This document shows positions 7,462 through 14,228 of a stretch of DNA of 14,497 nucleotides, one piece after another; the stretch's first letter is position 1; the number at the start of each line of letters is the position of its first letter. The notes under the pieces were generated by a model. It saw only the letters and a program-made list of their open reading frames with translations, was not told the origin of the DNA and searched no databases. This stretch comes from Synergistales bacterium (GTDB taxonomy: Bacteria > Synergistota > Synergistia > Synergistales > Aminobacteriaceae), in the NCBI GenBank assembly GCA_025997955.1, contig BNVH01000083.1, positions 1 through 14,497 of the forward strand, written 5' to 3'. Both the position numbers and the translations under genes were made by a program.

Positions 7462-9176
7462 TTCGCTACGGCGGGGGGTTTTGTATCAGGCGGCCGATGT
7501 TCCGGCAAAACCACCGTAACTCTTGTTCCCTTGCCCGCCGTGCTTTCAAGCTCTATTTCGCCGCTTAGACCGCTCACGATATGCTTGACAATCGCAAGCC
7601 CCAAGCCCGTTCCCGCGACCATCTTTCCGCTCCCCGCGCCTATGCGGTAAAAGCGTTCAAAGATACGGCTTTGCGCGGCGGGCGCTATCCCTATGCCCGT
7701 GTCGGCGATGGTTAGAACCACGCCGCGTTTTTGCGATTGCACGCTGACGGTTACGCTTCCGTTCGGCACGTTGTACTTGATCGCGTTATCAACGAGGTTG
7801 TTCAGCAAATCATACATTTGCCTACGGTTGGCGTTGACACGTACCTCCGCGCAATCGAGCTTCACGGCGACGTTCGCTTCACGCGCCTGAAAAGCAAGCG
7901 CGTCTGATACGCCACTCGCGACTTCGCCCAAATCCACGCTTTCCGTTTCGGCAGCCGCGGTTTCGCTTTCGAGGCGCGATATGGTCAAAATATCCGCAAT
8001 TAAATCGCTCATTCTTTGGGATTCCGCTGAAATTCTGGCGCAAATCTCCGCGCTCTTTTGCCTATCGACCAAATCGTTTTCAAGCATTTGCGAAAAACCC
8101 ATAATGGAGGTAATCGGCGTTTTCAGCTCGTGAGAGGCGTTGGTGAAAAATTCGCTCCGCAGCGACTGCGCGCGGCGCTCCGCCGTTACGTCAACAAGCA
8201 AAATCGTCACCCCGAGCGCGCCGAATTCCCCCTCCGAAACGGGCGACACGCGCACGGAATAAACCGCGTCGTCTATATTCAAATCAAAAATGCCGAAAGA
8301 GTTTTCCGTCACGGCTTTCTGAACGCTCTCCGCGATTTTTACGTTGCGCGTCAAGACCGATATGTCCCGCCCTAAAACGTCAGACCCGCACCGGAATATT
8401 TTTTTCGCGCTCTTACCCGCAAGCTGTATTTTTTTGTCGGCGTCAAGCAGAACGAAACCCTCCGGCATACCGGACAAAATATACTCGATTTTATATTTTT
8501 CCGCCGCCGTTTCCTGTTGCGAAGTATTGATTTTGTCAAGCAAAGCCTTGATTCTGTTCGTGATTTTTTCAACCTCATAGTAACCGCCTCCGGTCAGCGC
8601 GTCATAGCTTCCGGCGGCAATATCGTCCGCCGCTTTTTCGAGCGGAAATATGACCTTTTTAGTGAAGGTATTGGCCGTAAACGCCGCGATAAAAAGCGCG
8701 GCGCTCAGGGCGGCTATCACGCTTGGAAACTGGCGGACAATGCTTCCGCCTATGCCGGAGTACCTCTGCGCCAGTCTTAGGATATTGCCGTCGCTCAGCT
8801 TGAGCGTCGCGTACATAAACGGAGCGGCGAGAGTTTCGGATTTTCGGCTTACCGTGACAGGGGTTTTTGCGTTAGCTCTTATTATCTCCTCGCGCCTGCC
8901 GTGATTTTCCATCGTGTCGGCGCTCGCGCTTGAATCAGCCAAAACCGTACCGTCCGGCGCGACAATCGTAACCCGCCCGCCGTCGGCAAATCCTGACAAG
9001 TAAAGCGCGTCGGGATTGACCTCGTATATCCGCGATATGGCGAAGCAGAGCGCGGAAAGATGTCCTCGCGTCTGGTTTTCCTCGTTCAATGCGAAGAGCG
9101 CGGCTGAAATTACGCCGCACAATACAGCCGTAATCAAGGCAATAACAACAAACCTGACATATATAGCTTTTCTCAT
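7455..9176 (-). CDS. phoR: PhoR-type phosphate sensor histidine kinase
   Basis: Membrane histidine kinase that partners PhoP and responds to phosphate status through PstSCAB and PhoU. Layout of the 573 residues: TM1 about 8-30; extracytoplasmic sensor 31-150 with the RVTIVAPDGTVLADS block typical of Bacillota PhoR; TM2 about 151-171; HAMP-like linker about 172-215; PAS domain about 225-335; HisKA with phospho-acceptor His349 in SHELKTP; HATPase with N box NNLVDNAIKYN (459-469), G1 DTGIGI (492-497), F box FERFYR and G2 GTGLGL (522-527). All catalytic boxes are intact. The ATG at 9176 overlaps the phoP stop (ATGA), so the two are translationally coupled. The stop codon lies inside the operon terminator. 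The name follows domain layout plus its place after phoU and phoP. Confidence 0.93.
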   Translation of the reverse strand: MRKAIYVRFVVIALITAVLCGVISAALFALNEENQTRGHLSALCFAISRIYEVNPDALYLSGFADGGRVTIVAPDGTVLADSSASADTMENHGRREEIIRANAKTPVTVSRKSETLAAPFMYATLKLSDGNILRLAQRYSGIGGSIVRQFPSVIAALSAALFIAAFTANTFTKKVIFPLEKAADDIAAGSYDALTGGGYYEVEKITNRIKALLDKINTSQQETAAEKYKIEYILSGMPEGFVLLDADKKIQLAGKSAKKIFRCGSDVLGRDISVLTRNVKIAESVQKAVTENSFGIFDLNIDDAVYSVRVSPVSEGEFGALGVTILLVDVTAERRAQSLRSEFFTNASHELKTPITSIMGFSQMLENDLVDRQKSAEICARISAESQRMSDLIADILTISRLESETAAAETESVDLGEVASGVSDALAFQAREANVAVKLDCAEVRVNANRRQMYDLLNNLVDNAIKYNVPNGSVTVSVQSQKRGVVLTIADTGIGIAPAAQSRIFERFYRIGAGSGKMVAGTGLGLAIVKHIVSGLSGEIELESTAGKGTRVTVVLPEHRPPDTKPPAVAKG

Positions 9177-9859
9177 ACCTTGCCCCCGTAAAAGCGGTAG
9201 CCCACATTGCGCACCGTTTTAATGTACGTCTGATTTTCGGCGTCGTCGCTGAGTTTACGGCGCAGCGACTTGATATGCGCGTCAAGCGTCCGCGTCTCGC
9301 CGAAATAATCATAACCCCAAATCGCGTTCAACAGCTCGTCGCGCGGCATTACTCTGCCTATGTTTTTCGCGAGTAATAGCAGCAGCTCAAACTCTTTATA
9401 CGTCAGCTCAATCAAACCGCCGCCAATCCTGACCTCTCTTGACGCTATGTTGATTGTCAAGTCTCCTTGCGTAATCATCGGCTCGTCTTGCGGCGCGCCT
9501 CTTCGCAGAAGCGCCCGAACTCTCGCCGCAAGCTCCATAACGCCGAAGGGCTTTGCTAAATAATCGTCCGCGCCCGCGTCAAGCCCGACAACCTTATCAA
9601 CCTCCGTGTCCTTGGCCGTGAGCATAAGCACAGGCACGGATTTATCCTTTGCCCGCAGCAGCCTGACCGCGCTCACTCCGTCCATTCCGGGCAGCATAAT
9701 ATCGAATATAAACAGCGACGGCATCGTTTTTTCGCATTCGGCAAGCGCGTCCTCCGCGTTGCCAAACGCCAAAACGCCGTATGAGAAAGAAGCGAGCGCC
9801 ATTTGAAGCATTACGCGAATGTTTTCGTCGTCCTCGATTACATAAATCAGCGTCGGCAT
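9173..9859 (-). CDS. phoP: PhoP-type OmpR-family response regulator
   Basis: DNA-binding response regulator of the phosphate-starvation system. The receiver (about 1-120) has the acidic pair E9/D10/D11, phospho-acceptor Asp53 in IFDIMLPGMDG, Thr81 in MLTAKD and Lys103 in AKPF. The winged-helix OmpR/PhoB effector domain (about 130-228) ends in the usual LRRKL and VGYRF blocks. The length of 228 residues is standard. The ATG at 9859 follows a GAGGGCGG Shine-Dalgarno. It lies 31 bases after phoU, across a 14-bp tandem duplication, and overlaps phoR by 4 bases. It is expected to bind the TTNACA repeats upstream of pstS, which would give positive feedback on its own operon. Confidence 0.94.
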   Translation of the reverse strand: MPTLIYVIEDDENIRVMLQMALASFSYGVLAFGNAEDALAECEKTMPSLFIFDIMLPGMDGVSAVRLLRAKDKSVPVLMLTAKDTEVDKVVGLDAGADDYLAKPFGVMELAARVRALLRRGAPQDEPMITQGDLTINIASREVRIGGGLIELTYKEFELLLLLAKNIGRVMPRDELLNAIWGYDYFGETRTLDAHIKSLRRKLSDDAENQTYIKTVRNVGYRFYGGKV

Positions 9860-9874
9860 TTTCCGCCCTCTGTA

Positions 9875-9902
9875 GGTTATAAAATTTGGGTTATAAAATT
9901 TG
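9875..9902 (-). repeat. Perfect 14-bp tandem duplication over the phoU stop codon
   Basis: CAAATTTTATAACC occurs twice in direct succession on the minus strand (9902-9889 and 9888-9875). The first copy encodes the last three residues and stop of phoU; the second lies in the phoU-phoP gap. Deleting one copy would leave both proteins unchanged. Confidence 0.95.
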
Positions 9903-10553
9903 TTTGTCCTTGTGCTTTCCCGTCTGCGAAAACTCCGCCCACTCGCAGATGTTCACCGCGTGGTCGGCTATGCGCTCCAGATATTTCGCGATCATCAGAA
10001 AGTCAACCGTGTTGTTGTGAATGTCCATACCGCGCTTCAGAACCTCGGAAATCTCGGCTTTCACGTCGCAAAACAAGTTGTCCACCACGTCGTCGGTGTC
10101 GATTATGGTTTTAGCAAGCGTTAAATCGTGATTCACAAACGCCGTAACGGCGTCGTGTACCATTTTGAGCGCGCACTCCGACATTTGGGGAATATGCTTA
10201 ACCACGTCAAAGATATGCTCGCCCGTAATCGCCATAGAAAGCCTCGCGATGTCCTCGGCGTTGTCGCCGATGCGCTCCATATCGGTAATGACTTTCAGCG
10301 CGGCGGATATGAGCCTTAAATCCTTGGCGACGGGCTGCTGACGTATGATGAGCGACAGACACCGCGTTTCAATCCGCTTTTCCATATCGTCAACCTTCGC
10401 GTCGCCGTCCGCGACCAACTGCGCGAGGGCGTTATCCTGATTTTTGAACGCGGCGACGCTGTTTTCAATCGCCTCCTCAATCATGCCGCCCATTTTGACC
10501 AGTTCGAGATTTAACGCGTCAAGCTCCGCGTCAAAGGCATTTCTTGCCGTCAT
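9891..10553 (-). CDS. phoU: PhoU phosphate-signalling regulator
   Basis: Cytoplasmic, metal-binding two-bundle helical protein that couples the Pst transporter to PhoR and represses the Pho response when phosphate is plentiful. The two characteristic repeats are visible: DMERIGDNAEDIARL in the first half and YLERIADHAVNICEWAEF near the C-terminus, each carrying the E-x3-D metal-site pattern. Two ATGs lie 6 bases apart. The first (10559) is separated by only one base from AGGGAGG. The second (10553) has a 7-base spacing and is chosen, giving 220 residues starting MTARNAF. It follows pstB by about 20 bases. The last codons and stop are part of a 14-bp tandem duplication. Confidence 0.94.
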   Translation of the reverse strand: MTARNAFDAELDALNLELVKMGGMIEEAIENSVAAFKNQDNALAQLVADGDAKVDDMEKRIETRCLSLIIRQQPVAKDLRLISAALKVITDMERIGDNAEDIARLSMAITGEHIFDVVKHIPQMSECALKMVHDAVTAFVNHDLTLAKTIIDTDDVVDNLFCDVKAEISEVLKRGMDIHNNTVDFLMIAKYLERIADHAVNICEWAEFSQTGKHKDKQIL

Positions 10554-10574
10554 TGCCATTCCTCCCTTACACTC

Positions 10575-11327
10575 TTATCCGAAACGTCCCGTTATATAAT
10601 TTTCCGTGCGCGGATTCTTGGGCGCGGCAAAAATGCGGTTGGTTTCGTCGTATTCAATCATTTCGCCGAGCAGGAAGAACGCCGTGTAATCGGATATTCT
10701 CGCCGCCTGCTGCATATTATGCGTCACGATAACCACAGTGTATTGTTTCGTAAGCTCGCTCATCAGCTCCTCTATCTTCATGGTGGAGATAGGGTCAAGC
10801 GCGCTTGTCGGTTCATCCATAAGTATAACTTCCGGCGAAACGGCAAGCGTCCGCGCTATACACAGGCGTTGCTGCTGGCCGCCCGACAGCGCGAGCGCGG
10901 GCGTTTTCAGCCGGTCTTTCACCTCGTCCCAAATCGCCGCGCCGCGAAGGCTTCGCTCCACGATTTCGTCAATCAGCAACCGCTTTTTTACGCCGTGGAT
11001 TCTAAGCCCGTACGCCGCGTTATCATATATGCTCATCGGGAACGGGTTCGGCGACTGGAACACCATCCCCACTTTTTTACGCAGTTTGGTCACGTCTACC
11101 GTACCGCCGTATATGTCCTCGCTATCGAGCAGAACTTGTCCGGATATTTTTACGTTCGGCACGTTGTCGTTCATGCGGTTGAGGGTTTTAAGATAAGTTG
11201 ACTTGCCGCAGCCGGAGGGGCCTATCAGCGCGGTGATTTTGTTTGTGAGTATATTTAAATTTATTCCTCGCAGGGCGTGATTTTCGCCGTAATGCAAGTG
11301 CAGGTTTTCCGTCACGATTTTCGTCAT
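10575..11327 (-). CDS. pstB: Phosphate ABC transporter ATP-binding protein PstB
   Basis: ATPase that drives high-affinity phosphate import through PstC and PstA at the cytoplasmic membrane face. The 250-residue length is typical. Walker A GPSGCGKST (36-44), Q-loop Gln91 in VFQSPNPFP (the PstB-specific PNPFPMSI stretch), signature LSGGQQQR (147-154), Walker B VILMDEP (167-173), D-loop SALD and switch His203 in VTHNM are all intact. The ATG at 11327 overlaps the pstA stop (ATGA) and has GGGAGG 7 bases upstream. Confidence 0.97.
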   Translation of the reverse strand: MTKIVTENLHLHYGENHALRGINLNILTNKITALIGPSGCGKSTYLKTLNRMNDNVPNVKISGQVLLDSEDIYGGTVDVTKLRKKVGMVFQSPNPFPMSIYDNAAYGLRIHGVKKRLLIDEIVERSLRGAAIWDEVKDRLKTPALALSGGQQQRLCIARTLAVSPEVILMDEPTSALDPISTMKIEELMSELTKQYTVVIVTHNMQQAARISDYTAFFLLGEMIEYDETNRIFAAPKNPRTENYITGRFG

Positions 11328-12202
11328 TTTGCGCCTCCCTTCAGCCGTTTGCCGATTAATTTGACGGACAGGTTCAGCCCGATTACAATAATCAGCAGCA
11401 GCGCGGCGATTGCGAACCCTACCTCGTTTTCGCCCCGCGAATAAGCGTAGCGGTATAATTCTACCGCCAGAGTTGACCCCGAATTTTTTATCTGCTCAAA
11501 GAAGCTGCCCTTAGGCAGATACATCGCGCTCCCGCCCGCCACGAGCAGCAGGGCGGCGGATTCTCCGACAATTCTGCCGACGGATAAGATGACGGCGGTA
11601 ATAATCCCGCTTGACGCGTTCGGCAGCAGAATTGTCCTAATCATATACCATTTTGACGCGCCAAGCCCCGCCGCGCCCTCCCGGTATGATAGAGGCACGG
11701 CTTTTAACGCCTCCTGCGCCGTGCGGATTATCGTCGGCAACACCATTATCGTCAGCGTAAGCGCCCCCGCTATAAGAGAAACTTTCAGATTTAGGAACAC
11801 GCAAAAGAACACATACCCAAACACGCCGAAAATTATGGACGGTATGCCCGACAGCGTTTCGGTGGTGAACTCTATAACGCGAATCAGCTTTCGCTTGTTC
11901 GCGTATTCGTTTATATAAACCGCGCCGCCCACGCCTATTGGCACGGCGAACACAAGCGTCAGCAGTATGATATACGCCGTGTTGATGATAGCGGGCAGTA
12001 TTCCGATTGTTCTGATTATTGGGTTAGGCGCGGTGGTCAGAAGGGCGAACGTAATACCCGCGCATCCTTTGACAAATATATACCCCGCAAAGTACATCGT
12101 CATCGCGAATACCGCCGCGGTAAACAACCCGATAACCAAATACAGCAGCGCGTCAGCCGGACGTTTTCGCTTGCCTGTAATACCGCTCATCGCTCTATTC
12201 AT
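11324..12202 (-). CDS. pstA: Phosphate ABC transporter permease PstA
   Basis: One of the two membrane permeases of the Pst importer, 292 residues. It has a basic N-terminus (GKRKRP), a first membrane segment near 20-45, and several further hydrophobic segments to the C-terminus. The EAA coupling loop is clear (SYREGAAGLGASKWYMIRTI leading into LPNASSGIITAVIL, then GRIVGESAALLLVAG), the region that docks on PstB. Its ATG overlaps the pstC stop by ATGA with an AAGGCGG upstream. A second ATG four codons in has no ribosome binding site and was not chosen. Confidence 0.95.
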   Translation of the reverse strand: MNRAMSGITGKRKRPADALLYLVIGLFTAAVFAMTMYFAGYIFVKGCAGITFALLTTAPNPIIRTIGILPAIINTAYIILLTLVFAVPIGVGGAVYINEYANKRKLIRVIEFTTETLSGIPSIIFGVFGYVFFCVFLNLKVSLIAGALTLTIMVLPTIIRTAQEALKAVPLSYREGAAGLGASKWYMIRTILLPNASSGIITAVILSVGRIVGESAALLLVAGGSAMYLPKGSFFEQIKNSGSTLAVELYRYAYSRGENEVGFAIAALLLIIVIGLNLSVKLIGKRLKGGAK

Positions 12203-13095
12203 CGCTTAGCACCGCCTTTTTTGAGTATGGAGCTAAGCAGAACGTTGATCACCATAATGAACGCGAACAGCACAAGACCTACGCCGTACAAAGCCTCGCG
12301 GTGCAAGCCGGACGAGTACGCCCACTCCATTGAAATCCCGACCGTAAGCAACCGCGCGGGTTTCAGCAGCTCCGGCATAATTGGCGCGTTACCGGCCACC
12401 ATCATAACCGCCATAGTCTCGCCTATGGCGCGCCCAACGCCAAGCACGACGCCCGACACAATCCCGCTTTTCGCGGCGGGGATAATAGCGTGTACAATGC
12501 TCTGCATTTTCGACGAGCCGAGCGCCAGCGAAACCTCGTTATATTGCTTAGGCACGGCATTTATCGCGGCCGCCGATACGCTTATAATCGTCGGTAAAAT
12601 CATAATAACAAGCACAATCGCCGCCGACAAAAGCGAGCCGCTCATAGGAAGGCCGAGCGCGGTTTGCGCCTTAAACACAAGCGGCACAATCAAAATCGCG
12701 CCCAGCAATCCGTACACGACCGATGGTATGCCCGCCAACAACTCAATTAGGAATAAGAGCGCTGCGGCCGTCCGCTTGTCCGCCACGTGCGTCAAAAACA
12801 CAGCCACGCACAGCGCGGCGGGTACGGCAATAGCGACCGCAAGCCCCGTCGCCATCACCGACGCAAGTATCAGCGGGAGTATGCCAAATTCGCTTGCCTC
12901 CGGATTCCAAATTTGTCCGGCGAGGAATTTCAGCGGACCGATTTTCGCTATGGCGGGCGCGCCGGAAAACACCATATACAGCGATATTAGCACAACCGAC
13001 ACAACCGCCGCCAAACCGCATATCAGGAAAATGACATTCATTACGGTTTCAACGGGCGCTTTCGACTTCCCCGCGCGAACGATTGAGTTTTCCAT
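12199..13095 (-). CDS. pstC: Phosphate ABC transporter permease PstC
   Basis: Second membrane permease of the Pst importer. About six hydrophobic segments are visible. The EAA coupling loop reads YNEVSLALGSSKMQSIVHAI, with GRAIGETMAVMMVAG after it, as in PstC proteins. The frame is open further upstream to a TTG at 13116, but that codon has no properly spaced ribosome binding site. The ATG at 13095 has AGGGG 7 bases upstream and starts MENSIVRAG, so 298 residues is preferred. It follows pstS across a 14-bp tandem duplication that contains two copies of that AGGGG. The pstC stop overlaps the pstA start. Confidence 0.95.
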   Translation of the reverse strand: MENSIVRAGKSKAPVETVMNVIFLICGLAAVVSVVLISLYMVFSGAPAIAKIGPLKFLAGQIWNPEASEFGILPLILASVMATGLAVAIAVPAALCVAVFLTHVADKRTAAALLFLIELLAGIPSVVYGLLGAILIVPLVFKAQTALGLPMSGSLLSAAIVLVIMILPTIISVSAAAINAVPKQYNEVSLALGSSKMQSIVHAIIPAAKSGIVSGVVLGVGRAIGETMAVMMVAGNAPIMPELLKPARLLTVGISMEWAYSSGLHREALYGVGLVLFAFIMVINVLLSSILKKGGAKR

Positions 13096-13097
13096 AA

Positions 13098-13125
13098 CGC
13101 AACCCCTATTCCGCAACCCCTATTC
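13098..13125 (-). repeat. Perfect 14-bp tandem duplication over the pstS stop codon and pstC ribosome binding site
   Basis: GAATAGGGGTTGCG occurs twice in direct succession on the minus strand (13125-13112 and 13111-13098). The first copy contains the last codon (GAA) and stop (TAG) of pstS. The second supplies the AGGGG used for pstC. The duplication pushes the pstC start 14 bases away from pstS without altering either protein. Confidence 0.95.
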
Positions 13126-13971
13126 TATGGGCAGCAATTTGTTGCCGGCTATAATTTTCTGACCGTCCGAGCCGAGTACAAACTCCATAAAGGCTTTGGC
13201 GGCGGGCGAAAGTTCCGCGCCTGTTTTGGTGACTAAACAGAACTCGCGTTTGAGCGTATAGCTACCGTCTTTAAGCGCGGCTTCGGAGCAGACGACTCCG
13301 TTGTAGCCGAGTATCTTAATCTTAGCGTTGTCCGCGTCGGAGAACGACATATAACCTATCGCGTTAGCGTTTTGCGATACGGTGGTCTGTATTGCGCCCG
13401 TGCTGTCGCAGGTTGTGGCGTTCGGGACAATAGCCGTTTCGGGCGAGTTCGCTTTCTCAAGCCCCACAATTTCGGCGAACGCGCTACGCGTGCCGGAGCT
13501 TGCCTCCCGCGTTACGACCGTAATCAGTGCGTTCGCTCCGCCGACCTCGCTCCAATTTTTGATTTTGCCCGTGTAAATGCCCCTAACTTGCTCCGCTGTA
13601 AGCTCGTTCACGGCGTTCGCCTTGTTCACGACAAGCGCTATTCCGTCAATGGCGTAGCGCGTGGCGGTCAATCCGTTCTCAGAACCGTCCGTTTTCAGCT
13701 CGCGGCTAGAATGTCCGATTTCATACAACCCGCTTATGGTGTTCTTAATTCCGTCGCCGGAGCCGTTCATCTCGTAGTTGACGCTGACGTTTTGGTTTTC
13801 GCCTTGGAACTGGTAAATCAGCGCGGTCATAACCCTTTCCACCGAGGTGGAACCGCCTGTTTTCACCGTGCCGCGCAAAGCCGCGTCGCCGTTTGCGGGC
13901 GCTACGCCGTACCCCGCAAGAGTTGTCGCCGCTAACACAAGCAACAGTGCCATAGATAATGCCTTTTTCAT
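13120..13971 (-). CDS. pstS: Phosphate-binding protein PstS with a non-canonical signal peptide
   Basis: Extracytoplasmic receptor that captures phosphate for PstCAB, 283 residues. Phosphate-site blocks are present: TGGSTS (38-43), NGSGDGIKN (69-77), IGHSSRELK (85-93) and REASSGTRSAF (155-165), with NAIGYMSFSD later. The N-terminus is a signal peptide (MKK, hydrophobic 7-19). At the lipobox the sequence is LAGYG: Tyr21 (TAC) stands where lipoprotein PstS proteins have Cys (TGC would differ by one base). Without Cys it cannot be lipidated; APA at 24-26 could serve a type I signal peptidase. The ATG at 13971 has AAAGGGG 10 bases upstream. It is the first gene of the operon and the target of the PhoP box. 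Confidence 0.95.
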   Translation of the reverse strand: MKKALSMALLLVLAATTLAGYGVAPANGDAALRGTVKTGGSTSVERVMTALIYQFQGENQNVSVNYEMNGSGDGIKNTISGLYEIGHSSRELKTDGSENGLTATRYAIDGIALVVNKANAVNELTAEQVRGIYTGKIKNWSEVGGANALITVVTREASSGTRSAFAEIVGLEKANSPETAIVPNATTCDSTGAIQTTVSQNANAIGYMSFSDADNAKIKILGYNGVVCSEAALKDGSYTLKREFCLVTKTGAELSPAAKAFMEFVLGSDGQKIIAGNKLLPIE

Positions 13972-13981
13972 TACTATATTA

Positions 13982-13988
13982 CCCCTTT
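13982..13988 (-). promoter_or_regulatory. Ribosome binding site of pstS
   Basis: AAAGGGG on the minus strand, 10 bases before the ATG at 13971. It is part of the downstream arm of the 9-bp inverted repeat. Confidence 0.65.
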
Positions 13989-13995
13989 CAAATGT

Positions 13996-14001
13996 ATTGT
14001 A
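13996..14001 (-). promoter_or_regulatory. Candidate -10 element of the pst-pho operon
   Basis: TACAAT on the minus strand, one mismatch to TATAAT, with a weak -35 as expected for an activator-dependent promoter. A second candidate, TAGAAT, lies 8 bases further upstream (14013-14008). Both lie within the span of the inverted repeat. Confidence 0.4.
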
Positions 14002-14044
14002 GCCACATTCTAAGGGGTAAGCGAGTTTGATAAAAGGCGCTATG

Positions 14045-14072
14045 CGTATAGTTTGTGTGAAATCTGTGTAAA
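14045..14072 (-). promoter_or_regulatory. PhoP box upstream of pstS
   Basis: Reading the minus strand: TTTACA (14072-14067), TTCACA (14061-14056) and TATACG (14050-14045), each separated by 5 bases, giving an exact 11-bp period. Bacillota PhoP binds direct repeats of TT(A/C/T)ACA with 4-6-base gaps, so the first two fit well and the third weakly. It lies about 75-100 bases before the pstS start codon. Confidence 0.7.
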
Positions 14073-14080
14073 GTCAGAGC

Positions 14081-14161
14081 CTAATCTTTAACGACCCAAC
14101 GCCCGTTTTTCCTTGTGCCCTCGCGTTCAACTATACCCAAATCTATACGATACTTTAACCG
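14081..14161 (-). pseudogene. 3' remnant of a winged-helix protein gene
   Basis: On the minus strand about 26 codons ending at TAG (14083-14081) read LKYRIDLGIVEREG and then TRKNGRWVVKD. This has the look of the last beta-hairpin (wing) of a winged-helix domain at the C-terminus of a regulator or ATP-binding protein. Upstream the frame turns into unconvincing sequence and meets a stop at about 14210. The plus-strand VWA gene then occupies the space, so no body of this gene remains. It is probably the leftover of a gene removed by rearrangement. The identity is only by pattern. Confidence 0.5.
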
Positions 14162-14228
14162 CAAAATACAATAAGTAAGACATTTGAGCGATAATATACA
14201 ATACACTCAAATCACTAAGAGTGTCTGC

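Larger units (their letters stand above)
13979..14020. repeat. 9-bp inverted repeat flanking the pstS -10 region
   Basis: TTACCCCTT (13979-13987) and AAGGGGTAA (14012-14020) are perfect inverted copies around a 24-base centre. Arm centres are 33 bp apart, close to three helical turns. The downstream arm contains the pstS Shine-Dalgarno sequence and the centre contains the candidate -10. It could be a dyad operator. It could also hide the ribosome binding site in a transcript that starts further upstream. Confidence 0.6.

Noticed and set aside
12221..13162. A 313-codon plus-strand frame
   Set aside because: It lies opposite pstC, which has clear permease motifs and operon context; the frame has no recognisable domain.
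14090..14120. Possible terminator between the VWA region and pstS
   Set aside because: The T-run after CCCG has only a 4-bp stem before it, and the bases are better explained as the winged-helix coding remnant.
14203..14224. ACACTC/GAGTGT hairpin before the VWA gene
   Set aside because: Six base pairs with a 10-base loop and no T-run; likely by chance.
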